DNA from: Thermomonas flagellata
Lineage (GTDB): Bacteria; Pseudomonadota; Gammaproteobacteria; Xanthomonadales; Xanthomonadaceae
Length of the DNA: 64,000 nt
Direction of reading: 5' to 3'
Assembly: GCF_022419185.1 (NCBI RefSeq)
Contig: NZ_JAJOZK010000002.1
Location: 195,104-259,103 of the forward strand
Shown: positions 52,617 through 62,590 of the stretch, one piece after another
Numbering within the stretch: position 1 is the first letter of the stretch
Layout: the number at the start of each line of letters is the position of its first letter
Position numbers and translations under genes: made by a program
The notes under the pieces: model-generated
Told to the model about the DNA's origin: nothing
The model's database searches: none
The model's input: the letters and a program-made list of their open reading frames with translations, nothing else

Positions 52617-55164
52617 CGTTTTTCTCCAGGCCGAGGCGGGTATAGCGGAAGGCCGTCTCACCGATTGAGAACGAGAAGCCCGCAGCCTCCTGTCGTCCCT
52701 GCACTTGCTCGGGCACGTTGCGCTCGCCAAGCCAATGCGCGGGGATCGAGATGCGCGAGATCATCGCGCCAAGGGGCGAACGCATCGGCGCGGCCAACGG
52801 GATGTCGAAGGTCGGTCGGCCAAGGCGGGTGAGCACGCGTTCGCCTTTGTCGGCGTAGTGCAGGTCGCCGAACGGCCGGTCGTCGACGACCGAGCGCAGC
52901 GCCTGGCGGATTTCGCTGAGTTCTTTGCCTTCGATGGCCGCGCCGTGCGCCGGCCAAGGTTCGGGCAACCGGGCGAAGCACTCCGGATGGGTGGCGGCTT
53001 CGATGCGCGCGCGGGCCTGGGCCGGGAGCCGCAAGACGGGATCTGCGGCCAGCGATTGCCAGGTCAGCGCGAGGACGCGCCCGTCCGGGTAGACGCTGCC
53101 CAGCCCGGCCGGGCCGCACAGCAACCCATCGCGGGTAAGGAGGGCGTCGAGGTCGCGGTCGGGCACGCGCACCAGCACCCGCGGCGTCTCGAAGCCCTTG
53201 GGGCGCTCGGCACGGGTGTGCCGGTGCAGGCGGCCGATGCGCTGAATCAGCACGTCCATCGGCGCCAAGTCGGTGATCAGCCAGTCGGCATCGATGTCCA
53301 GGCTCTGCTCCAGGGTCTGCGTGCCGACGAGCAGGCGAGGGCCGGCGGGGGAACCTTTGCCCAGCTGTGCCGTCACGGCCGCATCGAGCCGTTCGCGGTC
53401 TTCGCGCGCGAAGCGGCCGTGATGCGGACAGCGCACGCCATCGAGGCCGAACAGGGCGGGTAGCAGCTCGGGGTGATGTTGCTCCAGATACGCCTCGACG
53501 CCGCGGAACAACGCATTGGCCCGCGCCACGGTGTTGCACACCACCAGCACCCGCGCGCCGGCTTGCAGCGCCGCGGCCAGATCCGGCAATAGCGCGTCGT
53601 CGTGCGTCAATGTCGGCGATGTCGTCACCTCGATACGGCGCTCGCGCGGGGCGGGCATCGGCCAGGCGCCTTGCCGCGCGGACAGCAAGGGATAGGGTCG
53701 TTGCACGGCCTGGGCAAACGGCACCGGGTCGCGTTCGAAATACGCCGCGGCAGCGGATTCGCCGAGGGTCGCCGACAGCAGCAGCGCCCAGCCGCCGCGG
53801 GCGAGATGCCCGCGCAACAGCGCGCGCAGCACCTCGCGCATGTAGGGGTCGGAAGCATGGACTTCATCGACCACCAGCAGATGCCGATCCAAGCAGACCG
53901 AGCGCAGCAGGCTGTGCTTGACCTGCAGGGCCGACAGCAGCGCCTGGTCGATGGTGCCGACCGCGATCGGCGCGGCGAGGAAGCGCTTGGGCCGCTCGGC
54001 CGACCACAGGCGCTCGCGGCGCTGATCGGCCGCGCTGTCGTCCCACAGCGTGCCCTGCGGGTCGGTCAGCATCGTGCCGACCGCCTGTCCGTCCACCTGG
54101 ACATAACCAGGGGCGGCCAGCAGCACCGGTCCAGGACGGTCGTCACCGTCGAAAGCGGAGTGCACGGCCGCGAGTACCCGGCCATACAGCTCGCGCGCCG
54201 CTACGCGCGTGGGCAAGGCGAAGTACAGCCCATCGACCTTTCCTTGCGCGTACAGACGGAAGAACCAGGCCAATGCCGCTTCGGTCTTGCCCGAGCCGGT
54301 GTCGGACTCGGCCAGCAGCAGCCGGGTGTCCTCATCGGGGGCGATCTCCCCGGCCAGCGCGGCTTGCAACGGCGTGGGGCAGAACTTGAACGTGTCTTTG
54401 AACGGCTTGGGCTGGCGATGCGGCGGAGGCGACAGCCCGATGCTGCGCAAGGCCCGCCGCGCTGCCGCCCGAGCCAGCGCCATGCGGTCTTCGGTCGGGC
54501 TGGCCCGATAGGGGAAGAACTGCGTGTCCGAGCCGATCCAGTCGGCCAGCATCACCAGCCCGGCAAAACGCTGTTGCAGCGCAGCAGTGGCGTCGATCGG
54601 CGGAATGTCGGGGTCGAAAGCCGCAGGAAACACGTTGCGTGCGGCCGCTGCCAGGGCATCGAGCGCCGCCAGCGGGTCGTAGCCAGAAGCAGCGGTCCAC
54701 CAGCGCCTGGCCGAGCGGTCGATGCCAGCACCGCGATAGTCGTTTTTCGATACCGGGCGGCCGTGATGGGAGACGCTGGCCAGCAGCACTTGCAGCGCCT
54801 GTTCCTCGTCGCCGAACCAGCCGGCAATATCGGTCAGCAGCGCGGTCCATCCGGGCGGCCGGAGGTCTTGCAGGTCGAACAGCAGGGCCGCGGCTTCAAG
54901 CACATGCCCCGCGGTGTCGCGCGGGGCTGGATCGATCTTGGCCTGGAAGCCGCGGTTGCACTTGCCGAAGTCATGCAGGAAAGCGACGACGGCAAGGCGG
55001 TCACACTGGGTGGGGCTGAGGGTTCCGAGCCGTGCGATCAGTGGCAGATCGCACAGATGGCGGAATGTGACGGCGACATCCAGGCAATGGTCGGCCAGCG
55101 GGTGACGATCACCGCCGGCTGGACGGAATTTTCCCCAGGGCGGCTGCGGCTTCATGGCATCCAT
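52597..55164 (-). CDS. cas3: CRISPR-associated nuclease-helicase Cas3
   Basis: An 855-residue enzyme that unwinds and shreds target DNA. The N-terminal HD nuclease has His26 (HPLADHCLDV), His64-Asp65 (AFLHDFGKCNRGF) and His133-His134 (VSHHGRP), then LADWIGSD. The helicase has Walker A ESDTGSGKTEA (286-296), ALPTRVAARELY, DEVH at 433-436, LLSATLGES and QRIGRLHRHTRAERP. I chose the ATG at 55164, preceded by AAAGGGGGTG; an ATG three codons later is possible. It is the first gene of the cas operon, all on the minus strand. Confidence 0.97.
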   Translation of the reverse strand: MDAMKPQPPWGKFRPAGGDRHPLADHCLDVAVTFRHLCDLPLIARLGTLSPTQCDRLAVVAFLHDFGKCNRGFQAKIDPAPRDTAGHVLEAAALLFDLQDLRPPGWTALLTDIAGWFGDEEQALQVLLASVSHHGRPVSKNDYRGAGIDRSARRWWTAASGYDPLAALDALAAAARNVFPAAFDPDIPPIDATAALQQRFAGLVMLADWIGSDTQFFPYRASPTEDRMALARAAARRALRSIGLSPPPHRQPKPFKDTFKFCPTPLQAALAGEIAPDEDTRLLLAESDTGSGKTEAALAWFFRLYAQGKVDGLYFALPTRVAARELYGRVLAAVHSAFDGDDRPGPVLLAAPGYVQVDGQAVGTMLTDPQGTLWDDSAADQRRERLWSAERPKRFLAAPIAVGTIDQALLSALQVKHSLLRSVCLDRHLLVVDEVHASDPYMREVLRALLRGHLARGGWALLLSATLGESAAAAYFERDPVPFAQAVQRPYPLLSARQGAWPMPAPRERRIEVTTSPTLTHDDALLPDLAAALQAGARVLVVCNTVARANALFRGVEAYLEQHHPELLPALFGLDGVRCPHHGRFAREDRERLDAAVTAQLGKGSPAGPRLLVGTQTLEQSLDIDADWLITDLAPMDVLIQRIGRLHRHTRAERPKGFETPRVLVRVPDRDLDALLTRDGLLCGPAGLGSVYPDGRVLALTWQSLAADPVLRLPAQARARIEAATHPECFARLPEPWPAHGAAIEGKELSEIRQALRSVVDDRPFGDLHYADKGERVLTRLGRPTFDIPLAAPMRSPLGAMISRISIPAHWLGERNVPEQVQGRQEAAGFSFSIGETAFRYTRLGLEKNDARLAQ

Positions 55165-55280
55165 GCAATACACCCCCTTTGGGTGGCCGCGTGAGGCGAT
55201 TATTCCTTGATCGCAGCGCTCACGGATACCAAGCAACGGTATCAGAACTGTGGTCTGAAGGATGACCCTGAAGCCTGCCG

Positions 55281-55661
55281 CTATCCCCTAGGCAGCGGAT
55301 TCTTCTCGCTTTCCGCCACGCCGATCCAGTCGTCCGGCGTCAGCACCGGCAGGCCGTGGGCGCGGCGGGCCTTGTCGCACTGCGGGCTGGGCTGGCCGAA
55401 TTCCCAAGAGGCGGGCACTTCGCGGCAGACCGAGGGGCGGTGGGGATGGATGGTGCAGCGCGCGTGGCGGCCGATGTCGGCGTCCAGCGCCACGCAGCGG
55501 ATCGGCGGGGCGTAGGTGCCACGCATGCACAGGCGGTGGGCGTCCACGCGTTCGGTGAGCGCGGCCGGCACCCCGCCCGGGGTCACCGCGTCCGATTCCA
55601 TCCAATGGAAGGCGACGCGGTATTGGGTGCAGCAGGCGCCGCAGGTCAGGCAGGGATGCAT
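55281..55661 (-). CDS. YkgJ family cysteine-cluster protein
   Basis: A 126-residue protein with the zinc/iron-chelate pattern CLTCGACCTQYRVAFHW, CVALD..IG.HARCTIHPHRPSVCREVP (split) and a late CDKARRAHGL, giving about eight conserved Cys. The UPF0153/YkgJ family is proposed to bind a metal cluster. It lies between the cas operon and oleC, so it marks the right boundary of the CRISPR-Cas insertion. Divergent from oleC, with 98 bp between starts. Confidence 0.88.
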   Translation of the reverse strand: MHPCLTCGACCTQYRVAFHWMESDAVTPGGVPAALTERVDAHRLCMRGTYAPPIRCVALDADIGRHARCTIHPHRPSVCREVPASWEFGQPSPQCDKARRAHGLPVLTPDDWIGVAESEKNPLPRG

Positions 55662-55747
55662 GCGCGGGCGATGCGCGGCGGGCGGGGCGGTGATTGTTCG
55701 CCGCGGGATGCCGCCGCGCAAGCCGCGGGCGTGGGCGCGCGAGCGGC

Positions 55748-55753
55748 GATAAT
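55748..55753 (+). promoter_or_regulatory. -10 box of leaderless promoter for oleC
   Basis: GATAAT ends 6 nt before the oleC ATG. This gives oleC-oleD a promoter of their own, independent of oleA on the far side of the CRISPR-Cas block. Confidence 0.6.
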
Positions 55754-55759
55754 GCCGGC

Positions 55760-57415
55760 ATGAGCGAACCCTGCAACATCGCCGCGGCGCTGCCGCGGCT
55801 GGCGCGCGAGCGCCCGGACCAGGTGGCGATGCGCTGCCCCGGCGCCGGCGGCCGCTACGATCTGGCGCTGACCTATGCCGAGCTCGATGCGCGCAGCGAT
55901 GCGATCGCCGCCGGCCTGGCGCGGCGCGGGATCGTGCGCGGCACCCGCACGGTGGTGATGGTGCGGCCCACCCCGGAGTTCTTCCTGCTGATGTTCGCGC
56001 TGTTCAAGGCCGGCGCGGTGCCGGTGCTGGTGGATCCCGGGATCGACAAGCGCGCGCTCAAGCAGTGCCTGGACGAGGCACGGCCGCAGGCGTTCATCGG
56101 CATCCCGCTGGCGCTGCTGGCCAAGACGCTGCTCGGCTGGGCGCGCGCGGCGCGGGTGCGCATCAGCACCGGGCGCTGGCCGCTGCTGGCGGATGCGACC
56201 CTGGCCCGGGTCGAGGCCGAGGGCGCCGGCGCCGGGCCGCAGCTGGCCGCGACCGACGGCGAGGAGGTTGCGGCGATCGTGTTCACCAGCGGCAGCACCG
56301 GCGTGCCCAAGGGCGTGGTGTACCGGCACCGCCACTTCGTGGCGCAGATCGCCATGCTGCGCGAGGCGTTCGGGATCGCGCCGGGCGGGGTGGATTTCCC
56401 CACCTTCCCGCCGTTCGCGCTGTTCGATCCGGCGCTCGGCCTGACCAGCATCATCCCGGACATGGACCCCACGCGCCCGGCGCGCGCCGACCCGCGCAAG
56501 CTGCACGCGGCGATCGCGCGCTTCGGCGCCGACCAGCTGTTCGGCTCGCCGGCCCTGATGCGCGTGCTCGCCGACCATGGCCAGCCGCTGCCGACCCTGC
56601 GCCGGGTCACCAGCGCCGGTGCGCCGGTGCCGCCGGACGTGGTGGAGCGGATGCTGGCCCTGCTGCCGGAGCAGGCGCAGTTCTGGACGCCCTACGGCGC
56701 CACCGAATGCCTGCCGGTGGCGGTGATCGAGGGCCGCGAGCTGCTGACCCTGCGCGCCCGCACCGAGCATGGCGCCGGCACCTGCGTCGGGCGCCCGGTG
56801 GCGGGCAATACGGTGCGCATCATCCGCATCGACGACGGCGCGATCCCCGACTGGCACGATGGCCTGCAGGTCGCGCCGGGGCAGGTGGGCGAGATCACGG
56901 TCGCCGGCCCCAGCGCCACCGATGCCTACTTCAACCGCGACGCGCAGACCGCGCTCGCCAAGATCCGCGAGGCCCTGCCCGGCGGCGGCGAGCGCATCGT
57001 GCACCGCATGGGCGACCTCGGCTGGTTCGACGCCGAGGGCCGGCTGTGGTTCTGCGGGCGCAAGTCGCAGCGGGTGGTGGTGGACGCGCACACCATCCTG
57101 TGCACCGAGCAGGTGGAGCCAGTGTTCAACAGCCATCCCGAGGTGGCGCGCAGCGCGCTGGTCGGGGTGGGGGCGAAGGGCGCGCAGGTGCCGGTGCTGT
57201 GCGTGGAGCTGGCGGAGGGCGTGCGGGCGGGCGCCTGGCCGCGGATCGCCGGGGAGTTGCGCCAGCGCGCCGACGGCTTCGTGCACACCGCCAAGATCGC
57301 GCACTTCCTGCACTATCCCAGGCCGTTCCCGGTGGACATCCGCCACAACGCCAAGATCGGCCGCGAAAAACTAGCGGCCTGGGCGGCGCGCCAGCTGCAC
57401 AAGGAGATCGCATGA
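55760..57415 (+). CDS. oleC: OleC, beta-lactone synthetase (AMP-ligase fold)
   Basis: A 551-residue adenylate-forming enzyme that converts the beta-hydroxy acid from OleD into a cis-beta-lactone. The P-loop is [19 protein letters not shown], with [10 protein letters not shown] (A5), [22 protein letters not shown] (A7-A8) and the C-terminal catalytic Lys in [15 protein letters not shown]. The family-specific [29 protein letters not shown] (two stretches) is present. Its stop overlaps the oleD start (ATGA). Fatty acyl-CoA ligase annotation is common for this family, but the ole context decides. Confidence 0.95.
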   Translation: MSEPCNIAAALPRLARERPDQVAMRCPGAGGRYDLALTYAELDARSDAIAAGLARRGIVRGTRTVVMVRPTPEFFLLMFALFKAGAVPVLVDPGIDKRALKQCLDEARPQAFIGIPLALLAKTLLGWARAARVRISTGRWPLLADATLARVEAEGAGAGPQLAATDGEEVAAIVFTSGSTGVPKGVVYRHRHFVAQIAMLREAFGIAPGGVDFPTFPPFALFDPALGLTSIIPDMDPTRPARADPRKLHAAIARFGADQLFGSPALMRVLADHGQPLPTLRRVTSAGAPVPPDVVERMLALLPEQAQFWTPYGATECLPVAVIEGRELLTLRARTEHGAGTCVGRPVAGNTVRIIRIDDGAIPDWHDGLQVAPGQVGEITVAGPSATDAYFNRDAQTALAKIREALPGGGERIVHRMGDLGWFDAEGRLWFCGRKSQRVVVDAHTILCTEQVEPVFNSHPEVARSALVGVGAKGAQVPVLCVELAEGVRAGAWPRIAGELRQRADGFVHTAKIAHFLHYPRPFPVDIRHNAKIGREKLAAWAARQLHKEIA

Positions 57416-58410
57416 ACGTGTTGGTGACCGGCGGCGGTGGCTTCCTCGGCCAGGCGCTGTGCCGCGCGCTGCTGGCGCGCGGGGCGCGGGTGACCAGCGT
57501 CAGCCGCAGCCGCTATCCGGCGCTGGATGCACTCGGCGTGCAGCAGGTGCAGGCCGATCTGGCCGACCGCGAGGCGGTGCTGCGCGCATTTTCCGGCGGC
57601 TACGACGCGGTGCTGCACAACGCCGCCAAGGCCGGGGCCTGGGGCCCGCAGGCCGAGTACTTCCGCGCCAACGTGCTCGGCACCCGTCACGTGCTGGAGG
57701 CCTGCCGCATGCATGGCATCCGCCGGCTGGTCTACACCTCGACCCCGAGCGTGACCCACCGCGCCACCCGTCCGGTGGCCGGCGGCAGCGCCGACACGGT
57801 GCCCTACGGCGAGGACGTGAAGGCGCATTACGCCGCGACCAAGATCGTCGCCGAGCGCGAGGTGCTGGCGGCCAACGACGCGACGCTGGCCACCGTCGCC
57901 CTGCGCCCGCGCCTGATCTGGGGGCCGGGCGACAACCACATCCTGCCGCGGCTGGTCGCGCGCGCGCGCGCCGGGCGCCTGCGCCTGGTCGGCGACGGCA
58001 GCAACCTGATCGACTCGACCTACATCGACAACGCCGCGCAGGCGCATCTGGACGCCCTCGAGCATCTCGCGCCCGGTGCGGCCTGCGCCGGGCGCGCCTA
58101 CTTCATCAGCAACGGCGATCCGCGCAGCCTGCGCGAGACGCTCAACGCGCTGTTGCGCGCGGCCGGTGCGCCGGAGGTGCAGGCCTCGCTCCCGTTCGGC
58201 GCCGCCTATGCGATCGGCGCGGTCTGCGAGGGCCTGTGGCGGGCGCTGCCGCTGCGCGGCGAGCCGCCGCTGACGCGCTTCCTGGCGGAGCAACTGGCCA
58301 CCACCCACTGGTATTCGATGGCCCCGGCGCAGCGCGACTTCGGCTATGTGCCGCGGGTCGGGTTCGAGGAGGGGCTGCGCCGGCTGCAGGCGGCGTGGCA
58401 GGGCGGCTGA
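57412..58410 (+). CDS. oleD: OleD, NADPH-dependent beta-keto acid reductase
   Basis: A 332-residue extended SDR. The cofactor loop is [17 protein letters not shown] (5-20), Ser/Thr in VYTSTPSV, and catalytic Tyr140/Lys144 in [10 protein letters not shown]. It reduces the 2-alkyl-3-ketoacid from OleA to the hydroxy acid for OleC. It overlaps oleC by 4 nt. Resemblance to 3-beta-HSD/isomerase proteins is normal for OleD. Confidence 0.95.
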   Translation: MNVLVTGGGGFLGQALCRALLARGARVTSVSRSRYPALDALGVQQVQADLADREAVLRAFSGGYDAVLHNAAKAGAWGPQAEYFRANVLGTRHVLEACRMHGIRRLVYTSTPSVTHRATRPVAGGSADTVPYGEDVKAHYAATKIVAEREVLAANDATLATVALRPRLIWGPGDNHILPRLVARARAGRLRLVGDGSNLIDSTYIDNAAQAHLDALEHLAPGAACAGRAYFISNGDPRSLRETLNALLRAAGAPEVQASLPFGAAYAIGAVCEGLWRALPLRGEPPLTRFLAEQLATTHWYSMAPAQRDFGYVPRVGFEEGLRRLQAAWQGG

Positions 58411-58433
58411 GCGCGGCGGCCGGCCACGCCGCC

Positions 58434-58439
58434 TACAAT
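58434..58439 (+). promoter_or_regulatory. -10 box of leaderless promoter for ubiJ
   Basis: TACAAT ends 6 nt before the ubiJ ATG. Confidence 0.6.
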
Positions 58440-58445
58440 GGCGCG

Positions 58446-59084
58446 ATGACGCCGCTGCCCTTCGACTGGAAGCCACTCGCCGGGCGCGCGCTGGAGCGTG
58501 CGCTCAACCGCCTGCTGGCACTCGATCCGGACACCCGCGCCGCGCTGGCGGCGCTGGACGGGCGCCGGGTGTCGCTGCAGTTGGCGGCGCCGCCGCTGGC
58601 GCTGCAGATCCGGGTGGACGGCGCGGCGCTGCGGGTCGGCCCGCCGGATCCGGCGCAGGCCCCCGACCTCGGCGTGCGCGCCACCCTCGGCGCGCTGCTG
58701 CGCCAGCTGCCGCCGCTGCGCGAGGCCGGCGCCGCGCCGGTCGGGCAACTGCGGATCGAGGGCGATGCCGAGCTGGCGCGCCGCTTGCAGCAGCTGGCGC
58801 GCGGCTTCGATCCGGACTGGCAGCAGCCGTTCGTGCAGGTGTTCGGCGAAGTGCTGGGGGTGCAGGTGGCGGATGCGCTGGCGGCCGCGCTGCGCGGGGC
58901 TGGCCGCGCCGGGCGCGGACTGGCGCAGATGGGCGCCGAGTACCTGACCGAAGAGGGCCGCGACGTGGTCGGGCGCGCGGAGCTGGAGGCCTTCCACGAC
59001 GACGTGGACGCGCTGCGCGACGATGTCGAGCGGCTGGCGGCGCGGATCGCGCGCCTGCGCCGCGCGCGGGGCCTGCCGGCATGA
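58446..59084 (+). CDS. ubiJ: Ubiquinone biosynthesis accessory factor UbiJ
   Basis: A 212-residue protein with an SCP2 lipid-binding domain ([47 protein letters not shown]) and a C-terminal coiled-coil ([29 protein letters not shown]). UbiJ helps assemble the soluble Ubi complex with UbiK in coenzyme Q synthesis. Its stop overlaps the ubiB start. The ubiE gene that often precedes it is not here. Confidence 0.9.
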   Translation: MTPLPFDWKPLAGRALERALNRLLALDPDTRAALAALDGRRVSLQLAAPPLALQIRVDGAALRVGPPDPAQAPDLGVRATLGALLRQLPPLREAGAAPVGQLRIEGDAELARRLQQLARGFDPDWQQPFVQVFGEVLGVQVADALAAALRGAGRAGRGLAQMGAEYLTEEGRDVVGRAELEAFHDDVDALRDDVERLAARIARLRRARGLPA

Positions 59085-60745
59085 GGCCGGCGCTGCGCGC
59101 GTGGCGGATCGGCCGGGTGCTGCTGCGCTACCGCCTCGACACCCTGCTCGACGATACCCCGGCCGAGCGCTGGCTGCGGCTGATGCGGCCGCTGGTGCCG
59201 CGCGCCTCCGGCGAGGTCGCGCGGCTCGGGCGCGGCGCGCGCCTGCGCCTGGCGCTGCAGGAGCTGGGGCCGATCTTCGTCAAGTTCGGGCAGGTGCTGT
59301 CCACCCGCCGCGACCTGGTGCCGGCGGACATCGCCGACGAACTGGCGCTGCTGCAGGACCGGGTGGCGCCGTTCCCCGGCGCGCAGGCGCAGGCGCTGGT
59401 GGAACAGGCGCTGGGGCGGCCGATCGCCGAGCTGTACGAGGCGTTCGACCCGCAGCCGCTGGCCTCGGCCAGCATCGCCCAGGTGCACGCCGCGCGCCTG
59501 CCCGGCGGGCGCGAGGTGGTGGTCAAGGTGCTGCGCCCGGACATCGGCGCGCAGATCGCCGCCGACATCGCGCTGCTGGCGTGGCTGGCGCAGCTGGTCG
59601 AGCGCACCCATCCCAACGCCGACAAGATCCGTCCGCGCGCGATCGTGGCCGAGATCGAGAACACCCTCGCCGCCGAGCTCGACCTGCAGCGCGAGGCCGG
59701 CAACGCCAGCCTGCTGCGGCGCAACTGGGCCGGCTCGCCCGACCTGTACGTGCCGGAGGTGATCTGGAGCCACACCGGCGAGCGCGCGCTGACCATGGAG
59801 CGCGTGCGCGGCATCCCGGCCGACGACATCGCCGCGCTGGATGCCGCCGGGATCGACCGCAGGGCGCTGGCGGCCAAGGGCGTGCGCGTGTTCTACCAGC
59901 AGGTGTTCCGCGACAACTTCTTCCACGCCGACGCCCACGCCGGCAACATCTGGGTCGATCCCGACCCGCAGCGGCGCGCCAACCCGCGCTTCATCGCGCT
60001 GGACTTCGGGATCATGGGCCAGCTCTCGCGCGAGGATCAGTACTGGCTGGCCGAGAACTTCATGGCCATCTTCAACCGCGACTACCGGCGGATCGCGGAG
60101 CTGCACGTGCAGGCCGGCTGGATGCCGGCGCACATCCGCCTCGACGAGCTGGAGGCGGCCGCGCGCGCGGTGTGCGAGCCGTACTTCACCCGCCCGCTGG
60201 CGCAGATCTCGCTGGCGGAGGTGCTGTCCAAACTGTTCCGCACCGCGCAGCGCTACGAGCTGACCCTGCAGCCGCAGCTGATCCTGCTGCAGAAGACCCT
60301 GCTCAACATCGAGGGCGTCGGCCGCCAGCTCGATCCCGACCTCGACATCTGGGCGGTGGCGCGCCCGGTGCTGGAGCAGATCCTGGCCGAGCGCTACAGC
60401 CCGCAGCGGCTGCTGGCCGAGTTCCGGCGCCGGCTGCCGGAGCTGGTCACCCACGCCCCGGAGATGCCCGGGCTGGTGTACGCCTGGCTGCAGCAGCAGG
60501 TGCAGGGCCGGCACGAACTGCAGATGCGCTCGGCCGACGTGCGCGCGATCGCGCAGGGCCTGCTCGGCCTGCAGCGGCGGGTGGTGGCCTCGATCCTCGG
60601 GGTCGGCCTGTTGATCGTGGCGGCGGTGCTGTACGTGATGGATGCCGGCGGCCCGCGCCTGCTGGCGCTGCCGGTCTCGACCTGGATCGCCGGCCTCGGC
60701 GGGCTGTGGGCGCTGCTGGCGGCGTGGCCGCCGCGGCCGCGCTAG
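59081..60745 (+). CDS. ubiB: Ubiquinone biosynthesis protein kinase-like UbiB
   Basis: A 554-residue ABC1/ADCK family atypical kinase. The KxGQ motif lies in [20 protein letters not shown], the Ala-rich loop in [24 protein letters not shown] supplies the ATP-site Lys, [14 protein letters not shown] is the catalytic loop and [10 protein letters not shown] is the DFG. Two C-terminal TM helices (about 505-545) anchor it. It is needed for coenzyme Q synthesis; its ATPase may extract lipid precursors from the membrane. Confidence 0.96.
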   Translation: MRPALRAWRIGRVLLRYRLDTLLDDTPAERWLRLMRPLVPRASGEVARLGRGARLRLALQELGPIFVKFGQVLSTRRDLVPADIADELALLQDRVAPFPGAQAQALVEQALGRPIAELYEAFDPQPLASASIAQVHAARLPGGREVVVKVLRPDIGAQIAADIALLAWLAQLVERTHPNADKIRPRAIVAEIENTLAAELDLQREAGNASLLRRNWAGSPDLYVPEVIWSHTGERALTMERVRGIPADDIAALDAAGIDRRALAAKGVRVFYQQVFRDNFFHADAHAGNIWVDPDPQRRANPRFIALDFGIMGQLSREDQYWLAENFMAIFNRDYRRIAELHVQAGWMPAHIRLDELEAAARAVCEPYFTRPLAQISLAEVLSKLFRTAQRYELTLQPQLILLQKTLLNIEGVGRQLDPDLDIWAVARPVLEQILAERYSPQRLLAEFRRRLPELVTHAPEMPGLVYAWLQQQVQGRHELQMRSADVRAIAQGLLGLQRRVVASILGVGLLIVAAVLYVMDAGGPRLLALPVSTWIAGLGGLWALLAAWPPRPR

Positions 60746-60747
60746 GC

Positions 60748-61467
60748 ATGGCGGCTCCCTGCGCGGATCCGCTGCCGGTGCTGTACCGCGATGCTTGGCT
60801 CGCAGTGGTGGTCAAGCCGGCCGGGCTGATGGTGCACGCCAGCGCATTGGCGCGCGGCGAGACCGACTTCCTGGCCGACCGCCTGCGCGCGCAGTTCGCC
60901 GCGCCGGTGCACCTGCTTCACCGGCTGGACCGCGCCACCAGCGGCTGCCTGCTGCTGGCGTTCGACGCGGAGACCGCCGGGGCGCTCGGGCGTGCGTTCA
61001 TGGCGCAGGCGGTGGAGAAGGACTATTGGGCGATCTGCCGCGGCTGGCCGCGCGAGTGCGCATTCGTGGTCGACCACCCGCTGGACGGCGGGCCCGGCAA
61101 GCCGGCGAAGAAGCCCGCGCTGACCGAGTTCGAGGTGCTGGCCACCTGCGAGTTGCCGCTGCCGTCGGCGGGGTTTACGACCTCGCGCTATGCCTGGCTG
61201 CGCGCGCGCCCGCGCACCGGGCGCTTCCGCCAGATCCGCCGCCACCTCAAGCACATCTCGCACCACCTGATCGGCGACACCAGCCACGGCGACGGCCGCC
61301 ACAACCGCCAGTTCCGCCAGCTCGGCATCCACCGCATGCTGCTGCACGCGCGCCGGCTGGCGTTCGCGCACCCGCACGGCGGCCACGCGGTCGTGGTCGA
61401 GGCGCCGGTGGATGCCGAGTTCGCGCGCGCGCTGGCGCTGTTCGCGCCGCCCGCGGCCGGCGGATGA
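60748..61467 (+). CDS. truC: tRNA pseudouridine(65) synthase TruC
   Basis: A 239-residue RluA-family synthase. LYRDAWLAVVVKPAGLMVHAS, catalytic Asp in HLLHRLDRATSGCLLLAF, and the PRTGRFRQIRRHLKHISHHLIGDTSHGDG region (two parts) match TruC rather than RluA by the HxxHHxxGDTxHGDG signature. It starts 2 bp after ubiB. The FTTSRYAWLRARP insert is typical. Confidence 0.93.
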   Translation: MAAPCADPLPVLYRDAWLAVVVKPAGLMVHASALARGETDFLADRLRAQFAAPVHLLHRLDRATSGCLLLAFDAETAGALGRAFMAQAVEKDYWAICRGWPRECAFVVDHPLDGGPGKPAKKPALTEFEVLATCELPLPSAGFTTSRYAWLRARPRTGRFRQIRRHLKHISHHLIGDTSHGDGRHNRQFRQLGIHRMLLHARRLAFAHPHGGHAVVVEAPVDAEFARALALFAPPAAGG

Positions 61468-61500
61468 GGTCGCCGGCGTGGTGCTGGCCGCCAACCCGCC

Positions 61501-61506
61501 TACAAT
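61501..61506 (+). promoter_or_regulatory. -10 box of leaderless promoter for arfB
   Basis: TACAAT ends 7 nt before the arfB ATG. Confidence 0.6.
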
Positions 61507-61513
61507 CCGCCGC

Positions 61514-61927
61514 ATGCGGGTGGGGACCCTGGACATCGACGATGCCGAACTGGTCGAGCGCTTCGTGCGCGCGTCCGGCCCCGGCGGGCAGCACGTCAAC
61601 AAGGTCGCCACCGCGGTCGAACTGCGCTTCGACGTCGCCGGCTCGCCGTCCTTGCCGGACGCCGTGCGCGTGCGCCTGCTCGCGCGCCGCGACCGCCGGG
61701 TGACCGCGGACGGCGTGCTGGTGATCGCCGCGCAGCGCTTCCGCACCCAGGAGCGCAACCGCGCCGATGCGCGCGCACGCCTGGCCCACTTCATCGAAGC
61801 CGGCCTGCAGGCGCCGAGGCCGCGGATCGCCACCCGGCCCACCCGCGCTTCGAGGGAGCACCGCCTGGGCGAGAAGCGCAGCCGGGCGGCGATCAAGCAG
61901 GGCCGCGGCGGGCGGGGCTGGGAGTGA
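61514..61927 (+). CDS. arfB: Alternative ribosome-rescue factor ArfB
   Basis: A 137-residue codon-independent peptidyl-tRNA hydrolase for stalled ribosomes. The GGQ motif is at 24-26 (SGPGGQHVNK), with AVELRFDV and the basic C-terminal tail EKRSRAAIKQGRGGRGW that inserts into the mRNA channel. Length is normal (YaeJ). The stop overlaps the next gene's GTG. Confidence 0.94.
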   Translation: MRVGTLDIDDAELVERFVRASGPGGQHVNKVATAVELRFDVAGSPSLPDAVRVRLLARRDRRVTADGVLVIAAQRFRTQERNRADARARLAHFIEAGLQAPRPRIATRPTRASREHRLGEKRSRAAIKQGRGGRGWE

Positions 61928-62553
61928 GGCCGATGCCGGAGGCCGCGCCGCCGCGGATCCCGCCGCTGCCGCCGCAGGTGCCGCGGATGCCGCGCAACCG
62001 CGTGCTGGAATGGCTCGGGCGCGCGGTGCTGCGGCTCGGCGGCTGGCGCATCGAGGGCCAGTTCCCGGACCTGCCGCGGGTGGTGGTGATCGCCGCGCCG
62101 CATTCCTCGAACTGGGACGGCATCTGGGGCTTCGCCGCCAAGCTCGCGCTCGGCATCCGCCTGACCGTGCTCGGCAAGCACACCCTGATGCAGGTGCCGC
62201 TGCTGGGCCCGCTGCTGCGCTGGCAGGGCGTGATCGGGGTCGACCGGCGCGCGCCGCACGGCGTGGTCGAGCAGGCGATCGCGCTGCTGCGCGGGCAGCC
62301 GCGGCTGTGGTACGCGATCGCGCCGGAGGGCACGCGCAAGCCGGTGGAGCGCTGGAAACCCGGGTTCTGGCGGATCGCCAAGGGGGCCGGGGTACCGGTG
62401 CTGCCGGCCTATTTCGACTACCCGCGGCGGGTGATCGGGATCGGCCCGCCGTTCACGCTGGGCGAGGACATGGCCGCCGACATCGCGCGCATCCAGCGCT
62501 GGTACCGGCCCTGGCGCGGCCGCCACCACGACGTGGTGCAGCCGCCGGACTGA
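61924..62553 (+). CDS. 1-acyl-glycerol-3-phosphate acyltransferase family protein (PlsC-like)
   Basis: A 209-residue acyltransferase. The HxxxxD motif is His60-Asp65 (APHSSNWDG), followed by LGKHTLMQVPLLGPLLRWQGVIGVDR and IAPEGTRKPVERWKPGFW (EGTR substrate box). GTG at 61924 overlaps the arfB stop; ATG at 61933 is an alternative. The short form without TM helices resembles the GPAT-like glycerol acyltransferases of small size; the acceptor is uncertain. Confidence 0.88.
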   Translation: MRPMPEAAPPRIPPLPPQVPRMPRNRVLEWLGRAVLRLGGWRIEGQFPDLPRVVVIAAPHSSNWDGIWGFAAKLALGIRLTVLGKHTLMQVPLLGPLLRWQGVIGVDRRAPHGVVEQAIALLRGQPRLWYAIAPEGTRKPVERWKPGFWRIAKGAGVPVLPAYFDYPRRVIGIGPPFTLGEDMAADIARIQRWYRPWRGRHHDVVQPPD

Positions 62554-62554
62554 G

Positions 62555-62583
62555 GGCGCGGGCCGCGGTGCGCGACCCGCGCC
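62555..62583. terminator. Hairpin between convergent genes
   Basis: An 8-bp stem GGCGCGGG / CCCGCGCC with a 13-nt loop between the acyltransferase and TonB-dependent receptor stops. There is no T tract. Confidence 0.4.
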
Positions 62584-62590
62584 GCCGCGC

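Noticed and set aside
44673-55280. A transposon or integrase-mediated island carrying CRISPR-Cas
   Set aside because: No transposase, integrase, IS ends or flanking direct repeats were visible at either boundary; the insertion mechanism stays open.
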